Below, piece by piece: positions 8,503-19,640 of a DNA stretch of 64,000 bases. How positions within the stretch are numbered: the stretch's first letter is position 1; each line of letters opens with the position of its first letter. Source of the DNA: Bog-473 sp963730395 (GTDB lineage Bacteria; Actinomycetota; Acidimicrobiia; Acidimicrobiales; RAAP-2); assembly GCA_963730395.1 (NCBI GenBank), contig CAVSSK010000004.1, forward strand, positions 255,639 to 319,638, given 5' to 3'. The notes below the pieces were generated by a model. That model was not told the DNA's origin. It ran no database searches and saw only the letters and a program-made list of their open reading frames with translations. The position numbers were made by a program, and so were the translations under genes.

Positions 8503-10367
8503 ATGACCCTCGTCGCAGCGGGAGCCGCCTACCTCCTCGTGGGCTTCGTGCTGTGGGTGCACGCCTGGGTCGACGGTGCCTCGACCCACACGCTGTGCGG
8601 GTGTGGGGACCCCGCGCTGTTCCTGTGGTTCTTCCAATGGCCGGCGACCGCCCTGGCGCACGGGCAGAACCCCTTCTACTCGACGGCGCTCTTCCACCCC
8701 ACCGGCGTCAACCTGTTGGCGCAGACGTCGGTGACGGGGCTCAGCCTGCCGCTCGTCCCGGTGACGTGGATCTGGGGGCCCGTGGCCTCGCTCAACGTCG
8801 CCTCCACCGTCACGCCCGCCCTCACGGCCTTCACCGCGTTCGTGGTGATTCGGCGCTGGGTGTCCTGGACGCCGGCCGCCTTCCTGGGCGGGTTGCTCTA
8901 CGGCTTCTCGCCCTTCGTGCTCTCCAGCCTCGAGTTCGCGCACCTGATGACCGCCGCGCTGATGCTCCTCCCGCTCATCCTGGCCGTGCTCGACGAGATC
9001 CTCGTCCGTCAGCACCACAACGCGGCGTGGTCCGGGGTCCTCCTCGGGCTCCTCGTCTTCGCGCAGTTCTTCCTCTCCTCCGAACTGCTGGCCATCGCGG
9101 CTGTGATCGTCGTCATGTGCATCATCGCGTTGGTGGCCGCCGCCCTCGTGGCCGACCGGCACCGGTTGCGGCGGCAGGCCCCTCATGCCGCTGAGGCGCT
9201 GGCCGTCGGGCTGGGCCTCGGTGCAGTCCTGCTCGCCTGGCCGGTCTGGTTCGCACTCGATGGACCGGCGCACCTCTCGGGATTGGTCTGGCCCAATCTT
9301 TCGAAGCTCGGGGGTTTCCTCCCATCGAGCTTCGTGACGACGGCCTACCCTTCCCGCAAGTTCGTCTTCCTGGCCTTGGGCGGTTACGAGGGTGCCCCGC
9401 TCGCCTCGGCGGCCTTCTTGGGTTGGAGCTTCCTGGTCGTCCTGGTCGCCGGCACGCTGGCGTTCTGGCGGGACCGGCGCCTCTGGTTCTTCGGCTTCGT
9501 GCTCGCACTCTGCGTCGCCTGCTCGCTGGTCGCCGCGCCCCGGCCAGTGGGAACCGTCCCGCATCTTCTCGAAGATCCCGCTCATCGAGAATGTCATCGT
9601 GCAGCGCTTCATGGCCATCGGCTTCCTGGCCGCCGCGGTGCTGTTGGCCATCATCCTCGACCGCGTGTACCGCACCATGCCGGATTGGCGCGGCGTGGTC
9701 GGTGCACTGGCTGTCACCGGCGTCGCGCTCGTCGCCCATGGCGATCGTCTTCGGCGAGCGCCTGCCCTTCGCGATGCAGCCCGTGACGCTGCCGCGCTGG
9801 TACAGCGAGGTCGCCCCCGGGCTGCCCCCCGGTCAGGTGCTGCTCTCGTACCCCGCACCGTTCTCGGGGCTGCAAAACGCGATGTCGTGGCAGGCGGTCG
9901 ACCGCATGCACTACAGCCAGGCGGGGGGCGGGGGGCCCCAGGGGGTGGCGAACCGCGCCGGATCGGCGACGCCAGGCTTCAGAGTGCTGAGCCTGCTGGG
10001 GTTCGGTGTGGGGAGGGCGTTGCCGACGGGGACCCCGGCCCAGTACGCCGCCGTGCGCCACGCGCTGGCCGTGTGGCAGGTCACCACGGTGGTGATCGCC
10101 GTCAACCCGACCGACGCCCCCCACCAGCAGGGACGCGATCCCACCTACACGGCGGCGTTCATGACGGCCGCCCTGGGCCGGCTGCCCCGACTCCAGGCCG
10201 GGGCCTGGGTGTGGGACGACGTCGAGCTCGGGCTCGGTGCGCCGCTCCGCCTGAAGGCCGGCACGCTCGGATCGTGTGCGTCGCCGGCCCACGGCGGCTC
10301 CAGTCCGGTGGTCGCCACCATGCGGGTGCCCAAGTGCGTCGCATCGGGGGCTCTCGGCGACGGGTGA
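8503..10367 (+). CDS. Large polytopic membrane protein, GT-C-like (two frameshifts)
   Basis: One protein of about 620 residues read through three frames. Frame 1 covers 8503 to about 9545, frame 2 continues to about 9730 (PLIENVIVQRFMAIGFLAAA), and frame 3 runs to the stop at 10367. Both shifts are +1. The N-terminal half has many hydrophobic segments with the loop GQNPFYSTALFHPTGVNLL, seen in actinobacterial GT-C-like membrane proteins of surface glycan loci. The C-terminal part (from LPRWYSEVAPGLPPGQ) is a soluble extracytoplasmic domain. Continuous homology-like character across the breaks argues for sequence error rather than decay. Substrate unknown. Confidence 0.7.
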
Positions 10368-10500
10368 GATGTGCGGGATACTCAAGGGCCGGCCCGGACC
10401 GGCCGACTCGGAAGAGTCGGGGGCGTGCGGGCGGACGGCCCGGCGCGGGCTGCCTCCGCAGCCTGGGGGCCGGTCGGCTTCGAGAAGGGCGTGAGCGGAC

Positions 10501-11421
10501 GTGACGCGATCGGGAGTGCGAGGCGGGTTCGGTGTGGCCTGTGCCGTGGCGGCCGCCCTGGGCCTGCTCGCCCTGGCGCCGCTCACCGCCGGGGCGGCAA
10601 CGGCGGCGCGAGCCGATGCCTCCGGGGAGCGGGTGGCCATCCCGCTTCCGCCGGGCCTCAGTGCGTCGGAGCATGCCGTCTTGCAACGCTCAGGGGCGTT
10701 TGGCGAGCGCCCCGTCCGGCTGCTCATCCTGGGCGACTCCATCGCCCTGACGCTGGGCATGGGACTGTCGGAGCGTTCCCAGGCCCGGTACGGCGTCGCG
10801 GTCTCGGACCACGGATCGTTGGGCTGTGACCTCGACCCGCAACTCGAGGTGTTCATCTCGGGCCGTGCCGGGCCGGCGACACAGGGCTGCGCGCTGTGGC
10901 GCGGCCTGTGGCCCCTCATGGCGGCCGGCGAACGTCCCCAGGTGGTCGCGCTCGGGCTGGGCCGGTGGGAGGTGGCCGATCACCTGCTGGACGGGCAGTG
11001 GGTCCACATCGGCGAGCCGGCCTGGGACCTGCATCTCAGCGCGGACCTCGAGTCCGCTGTTGCCATCTTCCACTCGATCGGTGCCAGAGTGGTGCTCTTC
11101 ACCATGCCCTACGTCGACCCGAGCAACCGACAGCCCGACGGCGTGCCCTGGCCGGAGAACGCGCCGGCCCGGGCCCAGGCCTACAACGCACTGGTGCGCC
11201 AGGTGGCGCAGGCCGATCCGGGCGAGGTCAGTGTGATCGACCTCAACCGGATGCTCAGCCGCGACGGCGTCTACACCGCGTCTCTCGACGGGGTGGACGT
11301 GCGCTGGCCCGACGGCGTCCACATCAGCCCGGCCGGCGGTCAGCTGTTGCAGCGCGAGATCCTGCCCGAGATCGACCACATCGGCCTGGAGGACGAGACG
11401 GCGGCAAGGTCTGGGGGGTGA
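10501..11421 (+). CDS. Secreted SGNH/GDSL-type hydrolase or acyl-esterase
   Basis: A 306-residue protein beginning at GTG 10501 with a signal-peptide-like N-terminus (basic residues, then an Ala/Leu/Val hydrophobic stretch). The mature part has block I with the catalytic Ser (LLILGDSIALTLG) and the C-terminal Asp/His pair (WPDGVHIS), so the catalytic triad of SGNH hydrolases is present. In glycan loci such domains remove or transfer acyl groups on surface polysaccharide. Its stop overlaps the start of the flippase gene (GTGA). The substrate is not evident. Confidence 0.82.
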   Translation: MTRSGVRGGFGVACAVAAALGLLALAPLTAGAATAARADASGERVAIPLPPGLSASEHAVLQRSGAFGERPVRLLILGDSIALTLGMGLSERSQARYGVAVSDHGSLGCDLDPQLEVFISGRAGPATQGCALWRGLWPLMAAGERPQVVALGLGRWEVADHLLDGQWVHIGEPAWDLHLSADLESAVAIFHSIGARVVLFTMPYVDPSNRQPDGVPWPENAPARAQAYNALVRQVAQADPGEVSVIDLNRMLSRDGVYTASLDGVDVRWPDGVHISPAGGQLLQREILPEIDHIGLEDETAARSGG

Positions 11422-12881
11422 CCGGCCCCGAGCCGACCGGGTCGGCGCCGGCGGAGGTCGTCGTCGAGTCCGTCCCGGCGGCGATGTCGCTCGCGCCCAA
11501 TGCGGTCGGCCCCAACCTCGGCGCGGAGCTGCTTCTCGACGCTGACGCGCGTCCGGGCGTCGAGTCGATGCGGGCCGGGCTGCTCCAGGCGGGGCCGCTG
11601 GCGGCGGCCGGCGTCATCGCCAACGGGGCCAGCGTCGTCCTCACCGTCGCCCTGGCGCGCCTCCTCTCGCCCCACAGCTACGGGGTCCTCAACCAGCTGA
11701 CGGGCCTCTACCTCATCCTCTCGATGCCGGGGTCGGCCGTGGTCGTCGCCGTGGTGCGGCGGGTCACCATGTGGCACGAGGACGGGAGCGGGCACCTGGT
11801 GCGCCGCTGGGCCGGCCGGGTGCACCGGCAGGGCACCATGCTCGTCCTGGCGTGGGCGGCCCTCGTGTTCGTGAGCCGGCACGGGGTGGCCGTCCTGCTG
11901 AACCAGCAGAGCGGCATCGGCATCGCGGCGATCCTCACCGCGGCCGCCTTCTTCGTGCTCCTCTCACTCGACCGCGGCCTGCTGCAGGCGCACCGTGCCT
12001 ACCGGCCGCTGGCGATCAACCTCGTGATCGAGATCGGTGTGCGCCTGATCGCGGTGCTCGTGCTCGTGCTCGCGGGGTTCGGGCCCTCGGGTGCGGCGAT
12101 CGGTGTGCTGATCGGCGAAGTCGTGGCGGCGGTGCACGCGCGCTACGCCGCGGTACGTGAGTGGTCCGGTGGCCAAGGCCCCCGCCTGTGGACCGCCGCC
12201 GGTTGGGTTGCCGCGGTGCGGCCCGACCCGGTGCTGGGCCAGGGGGCGTCCGTGCGGCGCACCGTGGCGCTCGACCTCGCGGTGGCGTCGATATCGCTGT
12301 CGATGGTGGCGGTGCTGCAGAACGTCGACGTGCTGGTGGTCGGACGCGACAACCCGGCGCAGAGCGGCACGTACGCGGCGGTGTCGGTCACCAGCAAGGC
12401 GATCGTCTTCGGTGCCGTCGTGCTCGGCGGGTACCTCCTCCCGGAAGCGGCCATTCGATGGCGCCAGGGTGGCCACGCCCTGCGGCAACTGGCCGTCGTG
12501 CTCGTCTTGTTGGGCGTGCCGTCGGCGCTGCTCCTGGCGGTGGCGGTGGTGGCGCCCCAGGCCTTGCTCCAGGTGGTCTTCCACCACGCGTACACCGCGG
12601 CCGCCGATGCGCTCGCTCCGTTGGTGCTGGCCATGATCATGTTGAGCGTGTCGGTGGTGCTCACCATGTACCTGCTCGCCGTCGGCCGGCGTTGGGTGGC
12701 GGCGGTCCTGGTGGGGGGAGCGGCGGCGCTGACCACGGCCGTGCTCGTGGTGCACGGTGCTCCCCGGGCGACCGCCCTGGTCGACCTGGCCACCCAGGCT
12801 GCGGTGCTGATCGTGATCCTGATCGGCTTCGCCGCGGTCCACCGGGTCCGGGTCGGGAGGCAGCCGGCACGGCTAACGTGA
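11418..12881 (+). CDS. Polysaccharide flippase-like membrane protein (Wzx/MOP superfamily)
   Basis: About 487 residues with 12-14 hydrophobic segments and the MOP/Wzx pattern of a first helix ending in ARLLSPHSYGVLN. Wzx-type flippases move lipid-linked oligosaccharide units across the membrane. The GTG start overlaps the stop of the SGNH gene; residues 1-50 form a cytoplasmic tail. Flanking genes encode a secreted esterase upstream and a cytoplasmic GT4 enzyme downstream, which fits export of a lipid-linked glycan. An O-antigen-like or teichuronic-type cargo is inferred only. Confidence 0.82.
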   Translation: MTGPEPTGSAPAEVVVESVPAAMSLAPNAVGPNLGAELLLDADARPGVESMRAGLLQAGPLAAAGVIANGASVVLTVALARLLSPHSYGVLNQLTGLYLILSMPGSAVVVAVVRRVTMWHEDGSGHLVRRWAGRVHRQGTMLVLAWAALVFVSRHGVAVLLNQQSGIGIAAILTAAAFFVLLSLDRGLLQAHRAYRPLAINLVIEIGVRLIAVLVLVLAGFGPSGAAIGVLIGEVVAAVHARYAAVREWSGGQGPRLWTAAGWVAAVRPDPVLGQGASVRRTVALDLAVASISLSMVAVLQNVDVLVVGRDNPAQSGTYAAVSVTSKAIVFGAVVLGGYLLPEAAIRWRQGGHALRQLAVVLVLLGVPSALLLAVAVVAPQALLQVVFHHAYTAAADALAPLVLAMIMLSVSVVLTMYLLAVGRRWVAAVLVGGAAALTTAVLVVHGAPRATALVDLATQAAVLIVILIGFAAVHRVRVGRQPARLT

Positions 12882-14095
12882 CCGCGATGGGTGACGACCT
12901 GGGGCCGGTCACTGCCGCGCCCCCGGACCGGCACGGCCACGACGAGCGTCCGCACCGCGAGGTGTTGGCGTCCATCGCCGCCGAGGCCGGGATCCGGCGG
13001 ATCCACTTCGTGGCGTGGCGCGACCTCGACGACCCCGAGGCGGGCGGGTCCGAGCTGCACGCCCACAAGATCGCGTCGCTGTGGGCGGCGGCGGGCCTCG
13101 ACGTCACGTTCCGCACCTCTGCGGTCCCCGGCGCCCCGGAGGCCCTGACGCGCGACGGCTACCGCGTGCTGCGGCGTGCCGGGCGCTACGCCGTCTTCCC
13201 CGGTGCGGCATGGGAGGGCATCCGCATGGGCCACCGTCCCGGCGACGCGCTGGTCGAGATCTGGAACGGCATGCCCTTCTTGTCACCGCTGTGGTACCGG
13301 GGGCCGCGCCTCGTCTTCCTGCACCATGTCCATGCCGAGATGTGGGGCATGGTCCTGCCACCCACGCTGGCCCGCCTGGGCGACACGGTGGAGCGGCGGA
13401 TCGCCCCGCGGTTCTATCGCTCGAGCCGGGTCGTCACGCTGTCGGAGTCGTCCCGCGCCGAGATCGTCGAGATGCTGGGCCTCGACCCGGACCGGGTCAC
13501 CGTCGCCCCGCCCGGCGTCGACGCCCGTTACACGCCCGGTGGCCAGCGTTCGCCCACGCCGCTCGTGCTCGCGGTGGGGCGCCTGGTGCCGGTCAAGCGC
13601 TTCGACGCGCTGCTGCGGGCCCTGGCCGAGGCGAAGCGTGACCAGCCCGAGCTGCGGGCGGTGCTGATCGGCGAGGGGTACGAGCGCCCCGCCCTCGAGG
13701 CGCTGCGCGACGAGCTGGGCGCCGCGGAGTGGATCAGCATGCCCGGGCACGTCGGAGACCGTGAGCTCGTGTCGTGGTACCGCCAGGCCTGGGTGGTGGC
13801 CAGCAGCTCGCAGCGCGAGGGGTGGGGCATGACCCTCACCGAGGCGGCGGCGTGCGGGACCCCCGCCGTCGCCACCGCGATCGCGGGGCACGCCGATGCG
13901 GTGCTCAATGGTGAGTCCGGGATCCTGGTCGACGAGGTGGGGCAGCTCCCCGGGGCCCTCGGCCGTGTCCTGGGCGACGACGTGTTGCGCAGCCGGCTCT
14001 CCAGGGGCGCGCTGACCCGGGCCCGCTGGTTCACCTGGGACGCCACGGCGCGCCGCGCCCTGGAGGCCCTGGCGGAAGAGGCCACCCGGACATAG
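12878..14095 (+). CDS. GT4-family glycosyltransferase
   Basis: About 405 residues with a GT-B fold. The N-domain carries the glycine-rich acceptor loop (DPEAGGSELHAHKIA). The C-domain has the nucleotide-sugar-binding region (VGRLVPVKRFDALLRA) and the E-x7-E-type motif (SQREGWGMTLTEAAACGTP) typical of GT4. GTG 12878 overlaps the flippase stop (GTGA); ATG 12887 is an alternative start. It is cytoplasmic and presumably adds a sugar to the lipid-linked glycan that the flippase exports. The next gene is convergent, with only 16 bp between the stops. Confidence 0.9.
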   Translation: MTAMGDDLGPVTAAPPDRHGHDERPHREVLASIAAEAGIRRIHFVAWRDLDDPEAGGSELHAHKIASLWAAAGLDVTFRTSAVPGAPEALTRDGYRVLRRAGRYAVFPGAAWEGIRMGHRPGDALVEIWNGMPFLSPLWYRGPRLVFLHHVHAEMWGMVLPPTLARLGDTVERRIAPRFYRSSRVVTLSESSRAEIVEMLGLDPDRVTVAPPGVDARYTPGGQRSPTPLVLAVGRLVPVKRFDALLRALAEAKRDQPELRAVLIGEGYERPALEALRDELGAAEWISMPGHVGDRELVSWYRQAWVVASSSQREGWGMTLTEAAACGTPAVATAIAGHADAVLNGESGILVDEVGQLPGALGRVLGDDVLRSRLSRGALTRARWFTWDATARRALEALAEEATRT

Positions 14096-14111
14096 CGGGC
14101 GGACCTGACGG

Positions 14112-17100
14112 TCAGCCGTCGATCCCCACGATCGGCGGGGTGACCAGCAGCGCCTCGCTCGCGCGCTCGGGCACCGTCCCGGCCCGCAGGGCGCGGCGAC
14201 CCAGCGGCTTGCGGACGCGCAGCCCGAGGCCGGAGATCACGGCGTCGGCCAGCAGGAGGACGACGCCGAGCCAGATCAGGTTGCCGGCGTTGACGAAGGA
14301 GCCGGCCCAGTTGGAGCCCGGCAGGTAGTGATGCACGTTCTGCCCCTGGACGACGTTGAGGCAGCCGGCCACGACGAACGCCACGGCACCCACGGTCGCG
14401 GCGGCCCGGGCCCAGGGGACCAGGAGCCCGATCGTGACGACCCCGGCCACCACGAGACCGGCCCGCGGCGGGACCACGAGTGCGGCCACCCCGCCGGTCA
14501 CCGCGCCGATGAGCAGCGCCCTGGGGAAGCGCAGCCAGCCGCGGGGGCGCTGGTCCTTCGGGGGTGGCGAGTAGGGCATGGCCAGGCCCGGGGCGTCGAA
14601 CGGCACGGCCGGCCGCTCCGGCGCGTCGGGGCCCGCCGGCCCGCGCAGCCGGCGGGGGAGCCAGGCCCGGACGCGGCGCCGGGCGCGCAGGGGGAGGAAG
14701 CCGAGGACCAGGCACAGGAGCAACGTCGCGGCGGAGAGCGCGAGCGCGGCCCAGACCTCGCGCTGGGGGGTCCAGGTCAGCTCGACCGTGAACCCCGGAC
14801 CGCCGAGCTGCTGCAGGTCCGCCGCACTGACGTGCCACCCGTTGGCGAAGCCGTCGACCAGCTGTGGCGTCCCGAGGTCCACGGCCCGGGCGCCCGGGGC
14901 GGCGCCGGGGCCCGGCTGGGCGACCGCCTGCCAGCCCTTGTTGACGCTCTGGCCGAGCACGAGCTCGAAGGAGTGCGTGGCCCCCGTGACGTCGCCGCCG
15001 TGGCTGTCGATGTGCGACGACGTCACGTCGATGCTCGGGGCCGGCCCCGGCTGGGTCGCCGCCAGCTGTGGGGTCCCGGCCGACGTGGGGAAGACGGCGG
15101 GCCCGCTGCCGCCGCCCGCCGCCGAGTCGAGGGCGAGCTGGTCGATGTTCCAACCCGTGCAGGTGGTCGGCGTGCTGGCGCAGGGCGGGTTGTGCCCCGG
15201 CGCGGTCTGCACCACGTGCGGACCCGCGCCGAGCGTGATCCCCTTCGCGTCCGGCCCGCAGGGCACGAGCTGCGCCTCACCGTTCTGGAGGGCACGTTGT
15301 GCCGACCCCACCACGGCCACGTCGACGGGTCGGCCGTCGATGGCGAGCAGGTTCGACACGCAGTTGCCCGGGAGGTCCGCCGGCGTCGGGGCGGAGCGCA
15401 CGCCGGGGATCCCGATCTCTGCGATGCCGAGCGGGAGGGCCAACGGGCCGGCCGAGTAGTAGTTCGCCGCGTACTCGGGCCGGACGGCGGTGAACGTGAC
15501 GATGAAGTGCGAGCCGGTCAGCGCCGGGAACGAGACGGGCACCGTGGTGACGGCGCCGGGGACCGTGCCGTCCGCGATGGCGGGCAGCGCGACCTTGCGC
15601 ACCTGGCTCCCGGAGGTGACGGTGATGGCGGTGGGCACCGAGTGGCGGCCGTCGGCGATGACCTGGAGGGCCAGCCCGCTGAGCGCCTGAGGCCTTGCCA
15701 GGTCGTAGGTGAGCGTGGATCCGACCTGGGCGTCCGATCCGAGACCGGGCTGCCAGGCCGTCGCGGTGTCGCCGTCGACGGTGGCCGAGGCGGTCGCCCC
15801 CAGGGACCCGGGCAGGCGCCCCGACGAGTACGCGTCCTGGACGCCCGTCGCCGCGGTGGGGCTGCGGCCGACCAGCCGGTCGATCTCGTCGTCGGGGATC
15901 AGGGCGGACAGGCTGGCGCTCCCCGACAGGGCGAACGTGCGCGGGGTGGGGAGGGTGAACTGGCGCGAGATCGTGGTCTCGGGGTCGGTCCGCGGCGGGA
16001 ACTGCGAGGTGCGCTGGCGGGTCATCACCACCGTCAGACGGTTGGCCGCCGAGGACGCCCCGAGGGCGGAGAGCATCTGGGTCGGCATCTGGATGACCTG
16101 GTGCACCTGCTGGCCGGGGATCTCGACCTCGGCGAAGCCCACGGCGGAGGCGGACAGCGGCGGGGCCGTGTCGTTCGTGGTGCCGTCGATGGTCACCCGC
16201 AGGGTGTGGAAGGTCCGGGTGGGGAAGGTCAGGGTCTGGCCCGAGGTGACGTGCGACGCGCTCGTGAGGTCGTAACGGACGGGGTCCTTGCCGTCGAAGG
16301 AGACGGTGACGGCGGACACCCAGCGGGAGCGGTCGCCTCGCTGCGGCTGGACCAGGGTGATGTGATCGGTCGTGACCGGGTTGGCGAACTGCGCCTGCCA
16401 CCACTGACCGGACGGGTTGGGCACGAAGGTGCCGGTGATCCAGGCCGTGTCGAAATTGTTGTCGATCGCGCTGTAGGCCTGGTCCTCGGGCGTGTAGGAC
16501 ACCGAGTTCCCGTAGCTGCTGGCGGTGACGTTCACCGCGCCGACGTAGGACGAGTACGACTTGCTGGAGATGGCGGCGTCCGGGAACAGCTCGATCGGAC
16601 TGTCGCTGAGGTCGCTCTTGGCGGGGTTCTCGCCGGGTGTCTCGGTGTAGCCGGCGTTCGCCGTCAGCGTGTCCCAGCGGAAGGCTTGCTTGCGGTTGGT
16701 GTCCGTGAGCACCAGCTGCGCACCCTGTGACGAGAGGTCGCGCAGGCGTGCCGGCTGGTTGGCGAGCGTGCCGGCGTAGTAGATCGCGCTGGTCGTGTTC
16801 AGGAGCCCGAGCCCGGCCAGGTTGTTGAGCCCGGTCGCGTCGCCCTCCATCACCACGGCGCCGCTGTCCGATTCACCCCGGAGCATCGGGCGCGGGTTGG
16901 TCACGCTGTAGGTCACGATCGGGGCCGGCCAGCCCGGATTGCCCGGAATCGAGAGGTCCTGCTCGTTCAGCGTCGAGTCCACGGAGAGATTGGGCCTCGG
17001 GGCGCCGAACGCGACGGGATCGGTCAGTCCGAGCGGCGTCTGGAGCAGCTGGAGGGCCAGGAGCTGTGGCTGTGGGACCCCGTAGCGCTCGTACTGCTGG

Positions 17101-18750
17101 TCGTACTCGACCATGAGGTCCCCGGCGCCCATGAGCCGGGCCATGGGCGCCAGCGCGTTCAGGTTGGCGGTGCCGTCCTGCAGCGGGCCGTCCGTCGCGT
17201 AGAGCGTGTCGGCCGTGGCGATCGATCCCATGATCTGCTGCTCCCGCGTGACGAAGTCGCGCGTGAGCAGCGCCGCCTGGGGCGAGTCGACGGTGTCGCC
17301 CCAGCGGTAGGCCGCGAAGTCGTTGCCCGGGATGGCGAAGACCCTGGTGCCAGGGTGCGTCGCGTTGAGGTGGTCGATGGCGGCCACCTGGTACGAGGGC
17401 AGCGTGGCGGGTTGGGTGAAGTTGTTGGCGATGGTGTCGCCGAGGAAGAGCGAGGGGATGTTGGCCACCACCAGGCCCGCCACGAGGACGGACGCCGTGA
17501 GGCCCACGACGGAGACGCGAGACCACAACGCGGTGAGCCCGCTGCCCAGGAGCATGACGAGCGCGAGCAGCACGAGCGGTGTCGCCCGGTCGGTCGAGCG
17601 CAGCGCGAGGCCCGCCGTGGTGTTGGTCATGAAGGTCTTGAGCTCGCCCCCGATCACGGTGGGGTTGGAGAACGGGAACGGCCCCACGGAGAGCACGAGG
17701 CCGACGAAGAGGAGGATCAGGAAGTAGGCGCGCTCGCGCCAGCGCACGAAGGCCGCCGCCACGAGCGCGGTGACCGGCACGGCGTAGGACGTGGCGAGTT
17801 GCGAGATGTCCTGGGTGAAGCGGATGGCGGCGTTCGTCCACGGTCCGAGGTGGTCGGTGCCGTAGAAGTACCAGTAGCCGAGACCGCGGATGATGTCGGC
17901 CGGATTGGACGTCGCCGAGGTGGAGGGGACGGTCTCGGTGAATTTCGAGGACGTTGACGCCGTACGCCGCCTCCACCTGCAGCCCCGTCATCCACCAGAG
18001 GCACGCGCCGAGGGTGAGGATCGTGATGCGGACGCCCGTGGCGAGCGCGTGTCGCCACGTCGACTCGCGCAGCACGACCACCGCGTAGAAGAGCCACAGG
18101 ACCGGTGCCACGCCGACGTAGATGATGGAGCTGGCGTTGATGCCGCTCACGGTCGCCACGACGGCCGCGAACAGGGCCGGCTCGCGCCACCCGCTGCGAC
18201 GGAGGGCCACGATGGTCAGGCCCAGCATGAAGGGCAGGCCGGCCCAGGGCAGGAGGATGACCGAGATGCGCCCGGCGTACTGGAGGAAGTACGGCGAGAG
18301 CATGTAGGCGAGCGCGGCGGCGGCCGGCCCGGGGCCGCGCAGCCCCATGATGCGCGAGAGGTACAGGACGCCGAGCCCGGCGGCGAAGAGAATGGACCCG
18401 AGCCAGAGGCGCTGGGCCACCCAGACGGGCACGCCGAGGAGGTGGAAGACCGCGAAGAACGGGCCCATCGGGAGGAGGTAGCCGATGTACTCGTGGGTGA
18501 CCGTGCCGAGTCCCACCGTCGGGTTCCACATGAACGCCGCCTGACCGAGGAAGCGGGTCGGGTCGAGGTACAGGTAGGTCTTGGTGTCGGGCGTGACGAC
18601 CCCGGGTCGTACCGCCAACAGGGGGCCGTAGGCCATGGCGGCCAGCGCGGCGGCCCCGCCGATCCACCACCAGCGGCCTCCCCGCACGCCCGAGCCTCGT
18701 CTGGCTGCGTGCCGCCCCCGGGGGGCGGTGACGGTGGGGGACGTGGTCAT
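14112..18750 (-). CDS. aftD: AftD-like alpha-(1->3)-arabinofuranosyltransferase (one frameshift)
   Basis: A giant membrane enzyme of about 1,545 residues. The N-terminal half is a GT-C core (PGVVTPDTKTYLYLDPTRFL, then GYLLPMGPFFAVFHLLG) with many transmembrane segments. The extracytoplasmic C-terminal half contains discoidin-like carbohydrate-binding modules (SAIDNNFDTAWITG; a second with DGDTATAWQPG) and ends with terminal helices. This layout is that of DUF3367/AftD proteins, which add arabinofuranose to arabinan in Mycobacterium. A single +1 shift at about 17,944 (an AAATTT run) splits it into two frames; the peptides join smoothly across it. ATG 18750 is the start. Whether the product is arabinan here is inferred. 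Confidence 0.85.
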
Positions 18751-18827
18751 GAAGAGGGGGCCGAAAGGTCGCCGGGTAGTGTAAGCAGGCAGCGCCACCC
18801 CGGCGTGTCACCGCGATTGGAGCGCCC

Positions 18828-19640
18828 GTGGCCACCAGCACCAAGAGCCGCCTGACGGGCGAGCGGCCGCAACAGGGGGTGACGCCCGACTCCCTGCTGG
18901 CGTTGCACGAGGCGGGCTACCGGGCCGTCCTCGAGCGGATCGGTGCGGGCCGCATCCTCGACGTGGGGTGTGGCCAGGGATTCGAGTCGGCGAGGTTCCT
19001 CGGGGCCGGGCGTGAGGTCGTCGGCGTCGACTACTCCTCCGACGCGGTGGCGACCGCAGCGTCCCATTACGGGCCCGACGGCCTGCGGGTGGCCCAGATG
19101 GACGCGTTCGAGCTGGGGTTCGGGCCGTCGAGCTTCGATGCCGCCTGCTCGTCCCACCTGATCGAGCACTTCACCGACCCCGAGCCGCACGTGTCGGAGC
19201 TGGCACGCGTGCTCAGGGACGACGGCCTTGCCTGCGTGCTGACCCCGAACCGGCCGGCGGACTTCGAGAACCCGTTCCACCTCCACCTGTTCGACCGCGG
19301 CGCGCTGCGGGCCATGCTCGAGCGCCACTTCGGCGACGTGTGGCTCGGGGGGGTCGACGCCGCACCCCACGTGAAGGCGGACATCGAGGCCCGGCGGGTG
19401 AAGGCGAACAGACTTCTCAGCCTCGACGTCCTCGACCTCCGGCATCGCGTGCCGCACGAGTGGTACGTGTGGGCGTACACGAGGCTGCTGCCCCTGGCGT
19501 ACAAGCTCGTGGCCCGCGAGGACACCGGGGGAGCGACGGGCATCACGGCCGACGACTGGTTCGTCACGGACGATCCCGACGACACGACCCTCGTGCTCTT
19601 CGCCATCGCCCGGGCGCCGCGCCGGGAGGGAGCCGGTTGA
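18828..19640 (+). CDS. Class I SAM-dependent methyltransferase
   Basis: A 270-residue soluble protein with the Rossmann methyltransferase motif I (ILDVGCGQGFES), motif II acidic residue (VVGVDYS) and a post-motif region (AACSSHLIEHF). It belongs to the Methyltransf_11-like group acting on small molecules or glycans. It starts at GTG 18828, divergent from aftD with 77 bp between the starts, and its TGA overlaps the coaE start (TGATG). Placement next to glycan genes suggests methylation of a surface sugar or lipid carrier, which is inference. Confidence 0.85.
   Translation: MATSTKSRLTGERPQQGVTPDSLLALHEAGYRAVLERIGAGRILDVGCGQGFESARFLGAGREVVGVDYSSDAVATAASHYGPDGLRVAQMDAFELGFGPSSFDAACSSHLIEHFTDPEPHVSELARVLRDDGLACVLTPNRPADFENPFHLHLFDRGALRAMLERHFGDVWLGGVDAAPHVKADIEARRVKANRLLSLDVLDLRHRVPHEWYVWAYTRLLPLAYKLVAREDTGGATGITADDWFVTDDPDDTTLVLFAIARAPRREGAG

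Noticed and set aside
14328..16730. 800-codon plus-strand frame opposite the AftD-like gene
   Set aside because: Pure antisense shadow with no motif; the minus-strand frame carries the discoidin modules and membrane helices.
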